The position numbers and the translations under genes are program-made. 64,000 nucleotides of DNA, taken from the NCBI RefSeq assembly GCF_963678635.1, contig NC_087070.1, forward strand, positions 4,686,539 to 4,750,538, in the 5' to 3' direction. Of the stretch, positions 1 through 11,200 are shown in pieces. Numbering within the stretch: the first letter of the stretch is position 1; every line of letters begins with the position of its first letter. The notes under the pieces are model-generated. The model had not been told where the DNA came from, made no database searches, and was given only the letters and a program-made list of their open reading frames with translations. The DNA comes from Symsagittifera roscoffensis. Taxonomy: Eukaryota > Xenacoelomorpha > Acoela > Convolutidae.

Positions 1-138
1 CTATTTTTTGAGGCTTCGACATTTGTTTTTAGCTCACAAGCTCACAATAAAAAGTCCTACCAAACGTTTAGCGTGATATAACTGTCTGATACTAGATGCT
101 TGTATAATGCGTATTGTCTTCTCTTAATAATCGTGATT

Positions 139-1071
139 TTAGAGTTGACGGAACTGTTTTTGATTTTTAGCAATGCAGGGTCCACTCTCGTCGTACTCTT
201 CTTTTGATATCCACAAGTCTTGAAAAGTAGACAGAGAGGCCAAAACTGAACCTCCGATCCAGACACTGTATTTCCTCTCAGGAGACGCAACCACATTCAC
301 TGGGACCCCTCCCATCTCAATCAATTCTTTCTCGAGTCGTTCTGCTATTCCAGTAAACATTGTAGTGCCTCCCGATTGCACAATGTTTGAGAAAAGATCT
401 CGGCGGATATCGGCCTAGCTTTTTTGGATAGCTTTATAAGTCATCTCGTGTATTCCTGAAACTGACGCCAAGTCTGTCAGGTCAGCTTTGAACAGAACTT
501 CGGGACATCGGAATCTTTCGTTGCCTAACACGATGGATTTTCCGTCAGGGAGCTCGTATCTTTTTTAAATACTACATGGCTTTTCGGACTCTGACATTTC
601 TAGATTGAAGTCAAATGCAGTATAGCACATTTTATCTTTGATGTCTTTAACTATATCCATTTCGCCAGAAGCTGCAAAGTTGTAATCCCTCTCGCGTCGG
701 ATCCGAGCAAGGTATCCGGTCAAGTCTTGACCTGCGAGGTTCATTCTTCGGATGGCATGGTGAAGAGAGCACCCTTCGTAGATTGGTACTGTATGTGCAA
801 CACCATCGCCGATGTCTAAAACACAACCTGTAGTTCTTCCAGAAGCGTGAAGAGATAGTATCGCTTGGACTCCGATATACATCGCTGGAACATAGAAAGT
901 CTCGGACATGATCTCAGTCATTTTTATTCGGTTCGCTTTTGGGTTCAGAGGTGCTTAAGTGAAGAGCACCGGGTGTTCCTGAGGAACCACTCGGAGTTTG
1001 TTATAGAGTGTATGATGCCAGATCTTCTCCATGTCGTCCCAGTTGGTCATGATTCCACGTTCGACTGAAGT
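139..1071 (-). pseudogene. Actin-like pseudogene, intronless, three in-frame stops
   Basis: The minus strand reads through about the last 300 codons of an actin. Recognisable stretches are [51 protein letters not shown] and [12 protein letters not shown]. The first roughly 75 residues of actin are missing. Three in-frame stops interrupt it: TAA at 955-957 (normally Glu), TAA at 565-567 just before RYELPDG, and TAG at 415-417 (normally Asp). There is no frameshift anywhere. The end is also abnormal: the usual RKCF tail is replaced by about ten unrelated residues. Absence of introns suggests a retrocopy. It may sit in an upstream intron of the VPS37-like gene on the other strand. Many substitutions without indels suggest that the copy coded for some time before dying. 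Confidence 0.9.
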
Positions 1072-1549
1072 GTTTTTTGAATTTTTTCAATCTTGGGATT
1101 ATTTTCAAGTTTAATAGTTTGTCTTTTTATTCTTTTTATTATACGAAGCAATGAATAAAGCCGGGTCTTGAAGTTTTCTTATTAATGCATTAATTTGAAA
1201 AACAAATCGGATTTGTCCCGTTTTTCACTAATAGTTTTGTGCTTTTTTTGTAAGCGCAAGCAGGTTTTGTACGGCAATTTTTACGCCTGAAGACTGGCAC
1301 TCTGAATTCGATATTTGTAGTGTGACAATGTTGTTTGGTTTTGGAGCTTAAATTATGTTCTCATCTTTTTCTATTGTTGTTTTCTTGCATCGACTCAAAT
1401 TGTTTTTAAAACGAGTCGCAAATTGCAACGAAAAGTTCATCACTCGATCAAATAAATTAAGTTATTTTTGATTTTTTTTTTCAATTTTAGCTTCTGTTGT
1501 TTTTTTCGCAATATTGTCAAAATAGTTACTCGTATTCACGTATTGTCAG

Positions 1550-1822
1550 GTGGCAGTGTTGCAAGCAGACGAGGAGTGTGAGAAACTGAACCGAGACATG
1601 TTCTCTGGGGGAGGGGGCAATCAGAGGAAAAAGGGGGAGCAAGAGGAGAGTGGGGGGATGAGTGTGGAGCAATTTATAGAGAAATATAGAGAGAAGAGGA
1701 GAATTTATCATCTGAGGAGAGCCAAACAGCAGCAGTTTGAGAGACTCATGAGAGAAGACCTCACAGCTACACGCAACAACAACACCCTCAATAGTACTGC
1801 ACACAATAACAACTCATCATAA
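1550..1822 (+). CDS. VPS37-like ESCRT-I subunit, last exon only
   Basis: This is a terminal coding exon of about 90 codons that opens after an acceptor ending in CAG at 1547-1549 and ends in TAA. The part EQFIEKYREKRRIYHLRRAK matches the end of the Mod(r) domain of VPS37 proteins, where a helix of the form (F/I)xxxYxxKRxxxHxRRxK closes the protein. VPS37 joins TSG101 and VPS28 in ESCRT-I, which sorts ubiquitinated cargo at endosomes. Before it lies a charged helix (QADEECEKLNRDM) and a Gly/Glu-rich loop; after it an Asn-rich tail. The upstream exons are not in the window or were not recognised in 1-1549. An AATAAA follows the stop at 1943-1948. The family call rests on this C-terminal motif alone. 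Confidence 0.62.
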   Translation: MAVLQADEECEKLNRDMFSGGGGNQRKKGEQEESGGMSVEQFIEKYREKRRIYHLRRAKQQQFERLMREDLTATRNNNTLNSTAHNNNSS

Positions 1823-2712
1823 ATAGAAGAAGCTCAATCGGTGTCTATAAATTACTATTTATTTAATCTTTACTTATCATTATATTTTATTTAGTACACA
1901 TTTTCATACAGTATGTTAGCTTTTCTGACAAAATAGTGAGCAAATAAAGATATTTTTGATAAAAAGCAGTTTTTTAACCCGTTTTACTTGAGTCCCGAGG
2001 AACTTAGTGAAGAGCTTATATATGACTTAGTAATTTTTGTAAAGGAAACTGTCTTAGAATGCTCTGATAGCTAAAGAAGTGCATTCATACTGAGAAAGAG
2101 AAACACTGAGTTGATAAGATGGTCATAAAGCAGAACGCATTTAATCAGGTGTACAATAATAAATAAACAAAAAAGTATTTGTTTTTGTCAGACCCAACAG
2201 TGAGCCGATAACAGGGACATCGAGTTTAAACTCTTGTTTTGGGTTAGGTGATTTCAAGATGGTAACAATTACGAGGAAATAATTAGCAAGTTAGCTGCAG
2301 CCTTAATCTTACAACTTTTCCAAGTGTTACTTCGATGTTCCTACCCAAATTATTATTTGTCAGACAAATCATAGGGATTAAGAGCAATGAACGTAGAGAG
2401 TACTCTTTTATTGGTATTCCTGATTTTTTAAAGTTTTTTCAGGAAAAATTCTTAAAATCTGTTCACGCTCAATTGTGATTTTTCGCGGTTTGACTTGTGA
2501 TTTCTTTTTAAGTTCACTGCATTTCCATTGTTAAAAGTAAAGCAAACTCCACTACCAAACAGCAAAAGTGTAAAATCGCAAGAAACGCGATCGACTTCTG
2601 ATTTCGAAAATTGAAATTAATTATCAGATTTCCCAGCGAAATAAAAGTTTAAGGTAATGATCCAGTTAGGTTAAACGATCTAAATAGTAAGAATTACTAC
2701 GGTAAAATTTAG
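1823..2712. other. Non-coding spacer
   Basis: After the VPS37-like 3' end I see no gene. A stretch near 2290-2340 resembles the LINE remnant at 2713-2916, including a shared phrase close to CCTTxATCTTACAAC, so part of the spacer is older copies of the same repeat. Confidence 0.4.
1943..1948 (+). promoter_or_regulatory. Polyadenylation signal AATAAA
   Basis: A canonical hexamer lies about 120 bases after the stop of the VPS37-like exon and probably ends that transcript. Confidence 0.5.
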
Positions 2713-2916
2713 TTAATTAGCTGTAACCTTGATCTTACAACCTTTCCAGGTGTTATCGAATATTGGCAGCTGCTTAGAGTTACCAAAGAACTCTAAATGA
2801 TGTTTGTTCAGTTGTTTTCGAACAGAGTATAGGATGTTGTCTTTTAGTTTTTCAGGCAAAACATTAAACCAATTGGAAGCCTTAGAAAAGAAAAAACGGC
2901 TTGTACTTGCTTGCAA
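2713..2916 (-). mobile_element. Remnant of a non-LTR retrotransposon (RT C-terminal region)
   Basis: The minus strand gives 67 residues with the pattern FFFSKASNWFNVLPEKLKD followed by a short helix. This resembles the segment after the reverse transcriptase domain of CR1/Jockey-type LINEs, where a phrase like W(N/F)xLPxxL is usual. Nothing upstream is recognisable, so it is a fragment. Confidence 0.45.
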
Positions 2917-3010
2917 TGGTTAAATTGAAATAAGCCTCCTTAGTAATTGTTTGAATCAAAATCTTTGCTTAAAAACAGTTCAAATATTTTTGAAAAGTTT
3001 ACCTTTCTAG

Positions 3011-3289
3011 AACTTTGTTGGGCTGTGTAAGAGGCTTCTGATATTAATTTTTCATCAAGGAACACTGTAGTTTCAGTGTTATTCTTGATATAAAAAATTA
3101 CCCATTTTTGGGGTAAAATTTTGTTGGGAGAATTTTGAAAAAATTATACCTTATTAATTCTGGTGAAATTCTAACCAACTTTTCTTCACGTAATTTTTTG
3201 TCTAATCAAAACCCAATTTGACAAAAACGCTTTTGAATTTCCCCATGCTGCTCGTTTTGTCAGGTTAATTTAAATCAGCACTGTATTAA
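3011..3289. repeat. Half copy of fold-back element B
   Basis: This stretch matches the right arm of the fold-back element at 60825-61562, from AACTTTGTTG to the outer end CAGCACTGTATT. The left arm is absent, so only one side of the element is present here. Confidence 0.75.
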
Positions 3290-3501
3290 CTTGATCTGAG
3301 ATGAATTTTTTAGTTGGCAGACATTTCTGGATCAATCTGTGAATTCGGTTGACGGTTTCCAAGATCAGCAACAATTTTATTGAGACTTGTTAATTTTTTT
3401 TGAACCAAGTTGCTATTATTTGTTTTCTGAGTTGTGTCGCTGTATGTGATGCGTTACGTGAAGACTTTCAGTTGACTAATGGGCTACAGTAATGGACAGT
3501 C

Positions 3502-4464
3502 ATGGAGCTGAATGAACGCCATTCTATTATTCACAACGACCTCCAGTGCATTCTAAGTCAATATGAGTTAAACAGTGAAATTTTTGTTGAGCCGATCGAA
3601 GCATTTAGATGCGCCATTTTAATTTGTCATCAAATAGGAGCTCCTATTTCAAAACTTCACAAAAACCCAGAATATAGACTGATTCAAAATGATATAGTTG
3701 CATCCGAATCTGAAGATGAAGTTTCGGACTCCATTTCTGGGCTCTCATCTTTCGTAGTAACTTTCTATGCAGACACTGAGAAAGTTTCGAACGCTTCTTT
3801 GAAGTTGTACCTTGATGGTAATTACGGATTGTCTACCAAAAATGAAATCGATTTTGCTATTATAGCTCCAGGATTGGTAAAAGCAGAATTAGACGCTATT
3901 CGATCAAGTTTTAAAGAAATAATCTCGGAGAATGAAGCTTGGAGCATATCAGAAATTGCATCGTTTCTTCCGGATTTGAAAAATCTGTTGGATGAATTCG
4001 CGAGCAAAAAATCGGAACAAATAATCCCACAATTATTAGAAAAGAATAAGTCCAGATACTGGATAGTATCGCACCATATTTATAGCAAAGTGAAGCGGAA
4101 AGATATGCTATTCTGGGCGAAGGAATATAATCTGCGAGGATTTTGTCTTCCTGGAAAGCCCGGAGTCATTTGCGTCGAAGGGGAGCCGGACTCGACTGAA
4201 GCATTTTGGAGTCGGATCCGAAAATGGAATTGGCAGAGATTACAGTTGGTTGTCTCTGACTCTCTGCAATGTGATTGTGATCTTCCGAAACAGATTAATT
4301 GCGATTGTGTGTTGAAATTCGACGACTTCGAGGAGTTGGTTTTTGAAAATGCTTCTCATACGAAGCAAGATATGACGAAATTTCGACTGTTTTTGAGTGA
4401 ACATGGTTGTGAAAACATTTTTGATCAGTTATTTGGCCTAAACAGCTCAGTAACAAGTAGTTAG
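3502..4464 (+). CDS. RWDD2-like protein (RWD domain plus C-terminal DUF1115)
   Basis: A complete 320-residue single-exon reading frame from ATG to TAG. The C-terminal part (about residues 185-315) carries the hallmarks of RWDD2A/B: RYWIVSHHIYSK, GFCLPGKPGVICVEG and FWSRIRKWNWQRL, and it ends near FDQLFGL. The N-terminal part (about residues 10-135) fits an RWD fold in position, but its usual motifs are weak. RWDD2 proteins are widespread in animals and their molecular role is poorly known. Length matches the family (about 290-320). There is no internal stop or frameshift. Its coding composition is clearly less AT-rich than the flanks, so the gene is probably active. Human homologues have introns, so a retrocopy origin is possible. 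Confidence 0.88.
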   Translation: MELNERHSIIHNDLQCILSQYELNSEIFVEPIEAFRCAILICHQIGAPISKLHKNPEYRLIQNDIVASESEDEVSDSISGLSSFVVTFYADTEKVSNASLKLYLDGNYGLSTKNEIDFAIIAPGLVKAELDAIRSSFKEIISENEAWSISEIASFLPDLKNLLDEFASKKSEQIIPQLLEKNKSRYWIVSHHIYSKVKRKDMLFWAKEYNLRGFCLPGKPGVICVEGEPDSTEAFWSRIRKWNWQRLQLVVSDSLQCDCDLPKQINCDCVLKFDDFEELVFENASHTKQDMTKFRLFLSEHGCENIFDQLFGLNSSVTSS

Positions 4465-4520
4465 TTATCGCCTTAATTTGGAAATTGGTATAAAAATTTC
4501 GATCTTCTGTAGAGACTGAT

Positions 4521-4526
4521 AATAAA
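4521..4526 (+). promoter_or_regulatory. Polyadenylation signal AATAAA
   Basis: A canonical hexamer 57 bases after the stop of the RWDD2-like gene, supporting a short 3' UTR. Confidence 0.55.
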
Positions 4527-5029
4527 TTTTTTAAAATCATCGACATTTTTTTAATGAAATATATTGTGACAAATATCTGACTTTTAATCGCTGCAGCCGG
4601 TTTGAGGTGTACCGTTTTCGATCAAGCATTCTATTAATTGACTATATATAATATATGCAACCACTTGGACGAGCATTATCAAATGAAACGCCTATGAATT
4701 TTTGAAGCAATGAAACGTGGGTTGATTGCTTTGTATTAGTTGCTAACAATGTTGCTAACGAACTAAGAATTCCATCCATGCTTTTTAAAATTGATTCAAA
4801 TAAAGCAGTTCTCAGATTTGAAAGCTGCTGATAAATTGATTGGAAGCCTCATTAGTAATTATTTGAACCGCATTAGAAGTATTAATGAACAAAGAAGATT
4901 TTCATTTGATGATTTTTCTTACCGCTCAGATTAATATTTTGGCGGTTTGATTTTGGTTTTTCTTATGGTTTCACGTCAAATTGGTAAGCTAAGTAGAAGG
5001 AAAATTACTCTCGCCATTTTCGAAAATTG

Positions 5030-5350
5030 CTCTTAGAATAGAGCTTGACTTTCATTACACGAAGTAGCGTAGTGTGATAGTACCATGCAATTTTTTCTCA
5101 TATAGGTCGCAAATGTAAGTGCTACTTTTGGTGGCACTTTTGATTGAGTAGGCTGCATTGGTCATTATAGTATAATGGGTTTTGACATTTGACTAGTTAA
5201 CAATTTAACAGATTTGATGCTTTTCCAATTCATCAATTGAACTGAAGAAAGTTATTTGTTTGATAGAACAGTAAAATAATGAATTTTCGGTTTCAAAAAT
5301 TTTTTAACTCTATGAATTTTGCGAGATTTTTGAAATGCATAATCTATACC
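5030..5350. repeat. Dispersed repeat, copy 1 (pairs with 10720-11060)
   Basis: This region and 10720-11060 share order and wording over about 320 bases, including AGCGTAGTGT, the phrase AGGTCGCAAATGT, a GTTAAC block and ATTCATCAA(T/A)TGAAC. The copies are strongly diverged and lie in the same orientation. The family is not recognised and no coding capacity is seen. Confidence 0.6.
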
Positions 5351-5378
5351 CAATTTGTTTTCATACATTCTAATTTAT

Positions 5379-5942
5379 TGTTCCGACTTTCGATACGAAA
5401 GTGACGGCATATTTGTGCTCGGGGTGGGTTTTTTTTTTCTTCAGACAAATTTCGACTTTTTAACTAGCCATTTTTGACGGAATTTTTTTTATATCATTCG
5501 AAAGGTATTGTTGTCCTGAGCCTAAATTTGAAAAGATATTTCACCTGTGATCATTTTTCGTAAAGTTATGAGGGTTTAAAATTTGCCATTTTGACCAATT
5601 TGGGACAATTAACGCGCAATATATTTCGCGCTATTAACGCGTAAACGGAGATTTAATCCGTCTTATAAATCGTTCCAAATTGGTTGAAAGAAGCTTATTC
5701 GCCATAATTGATTTGTTGCAAGGAGCGAAATCTTTTGTTTTGTACTTTATATGGAAATTAACAAGGCGGTTACTTTCAACCAATTTGGGGGGATGATTTG
5801 CAAAGAAAAATTTTCAAATTTTAGAAAAAAGGTTTTTCATTTTATTTTATTTCATTTAATTTTTTTATGTTAATTACTGCTCCATAAACGTTAAAAGGCA
5901 ATTAGAACTTTCAGGGCTTCGCCCTGATACGAGCAGTCTTGT
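5379..5942. repeat. Solo right arm of long-inverted-repeat element A
   Basis: About 560 bases match the right arm (59944-60485) of the complete element at 58407-60485, from the inner TGTTCCGACTTTCGATACG to the outer end GAGCAGTCTTGTT. Part of the inner sequence is itself a hairpin, ACTTTCGATACGAAAGT. No left arm is found nearby. Confidence 0.85.
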
Positions 5943-8178
5943 TATCCTTGCGTTTAGTTTATTACATTCCAAATTATTACATGCAAAACTTGAGTTTTTG
6001 TGCATGTTAAGGCTCATGAATCTGTGCCGCTTTCTAACTCGTGTTTTCCAAGTTGCAGCTTCATCTAAGTGCTTTCAAATGTAGCCTAAACGTTTTTTTT
6101 TGTTCTGAATTACTAATCCAACAATGAAATGCCGAAAAAAGTCTTTAATTTTATTAGTCAAAACTTTTTCATCTGGAAGCTTAAAACAGGACATTTTAAT
6201 AGATGGAAACCTGACATACAAGATTGTGTAAAAGCAGTGCTACTTTAAATGGCCTGTAGAATCAAATCGTTAAACTTGAGGAAAGCTACCTACCCTTTCC
6301 AAACAACACTACACAGCAGTCTTTGTGAAAAGGATAACAAATAAACTTGTAATCTCAGTTGAAAAAAAGAAATGGAGGCATTAAAGTCTGATGTAATCGA
6401 CCCAATTTTGGTTCGGCAACTGAATAAAACTTGAAGCAATTGTACTCCGTAAAAAACTCTTCGACCTAAAGTTCCAATCACGTTTTTGGAAAGTAAAAAG
6501 GTACTTGCACTAGGAACAAATAAAATTTAGAATCTTCACTTATTGTATAACGAAGAATTTGCGCTCTTGTTAATTTCAAATTGCGCCACGATATAAATCT
6601 AAATTTTTGGAAATTGCAGTAAAAAAATCATTTCCTGGATATTGCACAGTCAAAAAACTCATTTTCTAGGCAAATTTAAATCTAACTATTATGACTTATG
6701 GTTCATTGTCCTGGGTAGACTTTCGGTTTACGGCAAAAACCGCAGAGTACTCAAAGAGACTGTTCATATCATGGCAAAGCCCTGATTTTTCCAACTGGCC
6801 TTTAGTCGGTCTCAGATAATCCTGTAAATAAAATTTTGAAAACTATGAATTTTAGTCTAATAACGTCAAAAAGTGAGTGTTGCAATTTGTCGTGTATGGA
6901 GTAAATTAAACAAATTGGTTGTGAAATTTTTGTTTTCAAAATTGAAAAAGGCAAACTGGCAAACTGTCCATCTATTTTAGAGCACAATTACTGGTACAAA
7001 AATTGAAAAATCTAGTTTAATTTCCTTTTTCAGTGACTATTGGAAAATTAATTTGTTGGTTTGCGTGTGAGCAAGATGGCGTCATTTACAGACCAACAAC
7101 CACGACCGAGTTTTGTTCTTTTGAATATATTTGAGTTCAATCAAATGTTTGCTTATTTTCAATACTTCTAAATAACAGTTTTTACGGAATAATTATTGTA
7201 CTATCTGTAATTTTTAGGATGTCCCATCCTGTCGATTGCACAAAATGTCACTACTTTTCATAATTTTACTGTTAATAAGCGTAAGCTCACGTAACGATAA
7301 CAAAACTCATGGAAAACTAAGCTAGCACACTCAATTATACTACTTGTAGAGTAATTTGACTGCTCGCTCGATGTTTGTCTAAATTGTAGTAAAGTTGTCA
7401 GAACAGGTGATTGTTGTGCTGAAAATCAAATGAGTTCAGTTTGACTTGTGACTTTGAAACTAAGTTGAGAGCTATTTTGGTGCCCGAGTATTGACGGCTA
7501 ACAAGATATATAGCGCTTTGTGATACCTTTGAAGAAATTGATTTGTTTGTCATTATTGGTTTACCAACTTCATCATCAATATTTACGAACTTTGAGGACT
7601 TGTGAGCAATTCTTTTGATTTTTGTTGATATCTTTGATCACCGAATTAAGTGCTTCGTTTTCGTTTGGAAGCTTGGTCTCAAATTTCATTTTGTTATCTC
7701 ACAAATGTTAAGGTTGAAATATCTTATCGCAAATAGTATCTATCGAAGTATTCGAGTTAAATCCGGTAAATTGCTCATTTTAAATTTTTTTTGCCTCTTT
7801 TTGTAAGTTTTCAAGTGTCATGAAAAAATTACGAAAGCTTAATTTGGAAAAGATAACACTTTTAAGTTCCCGTTTTGCTTAGCTTGTTTATATTTATGTT
7901 AAAGAAAATAGCATTTTATTTCGGTTTCATGATCAAAAAAATTTTGCGCCCTCGGAAAACTAGTTGAAAATGAAGAGAACTGGTATTTCTGGATAGAAAA
8001 ATCCCTTCGTCAGCATAGAAATAAATTAAAATTCTGCCAAGATAAAGATCATATCAACATCTCTCAACTGATTTGAAAGTAGTTTTACTCAACTCAATTG
8101 AAATTTCTTCGGTTTTCCTGAAAAAAGAGATTGAAACAGTGCCATCGCGATTTAGTTATTATTTTTGCTCTTCCGTAG
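5943..8178. other. Long non-coding interval
   Basis: About 2.2 kb of AT-rich sequence without a convincing exon or repeat. It ends in a pyrimidine-rich acceptor-like run closing at TAG 8176-8178, which may start the first exon of the gene at 8233. Confidence 0.4.
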
Positions 8179-8232
8179 GTTTGTCTAGTTTGAAGAGAAT
8201 TGCGGAAAACAGTAGAATTACAAGTGGTTGTG

Positions 8233-11200
8233 ATGCCTTCGAGTAGTGTGAAGAAGACACTTTACTACAGGAAGAACCAGTCCGCTTCCCATTCCTCCTC
8301 CTCTTCCCCCTCCCCCGTGCAGCAGTACTCCCCCCACTCAAACTCAGTCTCCTCCCATCCTCCCCACCCCCTCGCCCATTCCCACTACAGCAACACCCCT
8401 ACAACTACTTCCATTACTCCCCCTGCTGTGAAGTTGACAATGGCTGCTGTGTTAGATGAATCGGATGATCCTACAAACAACACCAGTAGCTTCAGTTCAG
8501 GTCAACACAATTCTTATGCATTCAAACACAAAGCACAACAATCTGTTTACGAAATGATATGTCTGTCAGCGTAAAAAAATCTGTTAGCGAGAGATGCTGT
8601 GAGGCGTTATAACTGAATTATAATGTAAATGAATTTTTGTTGGGTGTAATTAAGAGTTAAGAGCAGAGGGCGGATATAGGATTTTCTCTTTGAAGATTCA
8701 AAAATGTTTCAAGTAGAGTAAAAGTTTTTTCCGAGCTCTGCTCACGCTAAAAAGCCCTAATGTTTTGCACTGGAGACCAGTTTCTGCAAAATTCAGCCAA
8801 AGTCGCCGTTTTTGGGCTCATATCCGATTTGTTTGACAAAATTTTTGTATTCTCCGTTGGGACTCCCTCAAAATTAGTATGTATAAGTCCCAAATTAAGT
8901 TTGGTTGTCTTTAAGTTTGTTTGTCAAACTCCTGTTTTTATCAAAACAGGGGCTATAGAAATGCATGGGATTTTTTTTTGAGACAAGCTTAAATTTGTTG
9001 CGAAAAGTGAAAAAAATTTCCTTAACGATTTTTACCGGTTTTCAAAAATGAACAGACCATGCACTCTTTTGTGTGCATACCCCTTATCCTAGTCTATTTT
9101 CGCCTTACTCCACTTTGTACAGTCTTCGAAAGTGTCTGTTGGGGGGAATATTTGATTGATAGTTTTGGATTTTTATTCATGTTCTCAAGAACTATCCTGA
9201 CAAATTTGTGATTTTTGGTTCAATGAAAAGAACGGGTTGTGGGAAGCTCCCTTGCAAAAGCGTTGGTGCCCATTTTCTTACAGTAGAAGTTATGGTCGTC
9301 AAAAAAGTCATTTTTTTTGGTTTTTACAGTTTTTTGAAAGTTTTATCTACCATCCCAAATCTGTGATTTTGTATTCAATAGAAAACTGATTATGGGAAGC
9401 TTCTTTGCATAACTGCATCAGAGGTTACGCCCAAATGTTTTTTGCACAAAAATTATGGTTATGGTCCTCGGAAAAGTCAAACTGTTGATTTTTTGACCGT
9501 TTTTTGAAACTTAAAGTTTTCTCGAAAACTACCCTGCAAATGCTCAAAATAATGGGTTTATAAAAATAATGGAATATGGGCTTTTTCGCTGCAAGATCAG
9601 TTTGGTCCATTCCTAGTAATTAATATTAGCCTTCCAAAAAGTCAAATTTGCTATTTTTTGTGATTGATTTTTGGAAACTTTTTGACCTTTCTCTAGAACG
9701 GCTCTACCAAATCTGAGGTTGAGGGCTCAGTCTAAGGAACAAGCTGTGGAAATTTATCCCGCAGAAGCTGCGACATCTTAGTTTTTGTGAGAAAAAAAGT
9801 TGAGGCTTTGGGAAAAGTCCAATTTCTGAACTTTTTGCAGTTTTAATGCTATTGTTGCAAATTTTTTCAATCTCAAAAACTACCCTGCCAAATCTGAGAT
9901 TTAGAGTTCAATCGAAAAAACAATGTGTAGGAACTGTCCCTGTATAGGTGGCTCCGAGACTATGGGTTCAATCGGAATAAACGAATTGTGGAAATCTTCC
10001 CTGCTGAAGCAGCTACTTCTTTATTTGATGCCTCGAAACCTTAATTTGATGCCTCATTTGATAATTTTTTGGAAGTTTTTTTTCAAAAACTGCACCGTCA
10101 ATTCTGATGATTATGGTTCAATTGAAACAACTTGATGCAAAGCTCTTCCCTGCTTAAACGGTTAAATCCTTTACGTTTTTTTTGGGTTTAATTACGCTAG
10201 TCTTAGCAAAAAGTGTGTGAGTGTTGTCATACAAGTCCAATTTTTCGCACATTTTTGTTACACCGCTAAGTACTACATTTTAAGATATACGGTCTTATTT
10301 TCAAGCGAGTATTTTCACCAAAATTAATTGATTTAAGTTGCTTTTTTAATTGGTTTAAATTTTTCCTCTGACGTAAGAATTACAAAGAGTAATATGGATT
10401 GTATTGTGCTTTGTCCTGTCGTGCTCACACTTAAACTACAGCCACCACTTCGAAGAGTATGAGCAGAAACAGCAGCCACACTCCAAAGCAGTTGAGGCGC
10501 TTGGTCAAGGAATTGAAGCCCCAGTTCACCACTGGAAACTTCTGCAAACATTCAAACCACCTGTAAATCAGCCATGAGAGTCTTTCACTGTAATTGATCT
10601 CATAACCCAAGCAAACGCTTGTTTCAATACGAGTTTACTTTTTTACCAATCTAGCTAGCACAAACTTGTAGTCAATTTTCATGTTACTTTCCATTATCTG
10701 TGTCTTTACGCTAGCTAACTTTAGTGAGCGTAGTATCATAGTAGGACACTTTTTTTACACTCGCGAAATTTAGTGAGCGTAGTGTAATTAATAGTACGAT
10801 TATTCTTTTCTTCTAACCTAGGTCGCAAATGTTACTGCCAATTCTGATGGCACCTTTACGTCTTTTCGATAACATATGCTTTGAAATTCGAATAGTAACA
10901 AGTTAACACATGAAATGTTAACATATAGCTTGTAATTCATCAAATGAACCGAAAAAAGCTGTTTGTTTCAACCACCATAACAATAATGAAAACTCAATTT
11001 TAGAAGTTTTCTAACTCAGTATAACTCGCAATTTTTTGAAAAGCAAAGTTTATAAATAATGTGTCTTTATGCTTTCCAATTTTGTACATGCAAAGTTAGA
11101 GTGGATGCCTTCAGTTTGTTGTATTCCAAATTATTGTTTGCGAAGTCTAGTTGTTTGGTGCCAATTTTGCTGCATCGCATTGGCAATTTGTTAGCTTACG

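Noticed and set aside
139-1071. A changed genetic code in which TAA and TAG are read as amino acids, from the actin stops
   Set aside because: The RWDD2-like, STRAD-like and other host exons have no internal TAA or TAG and end at them normally, so the standard code holds.
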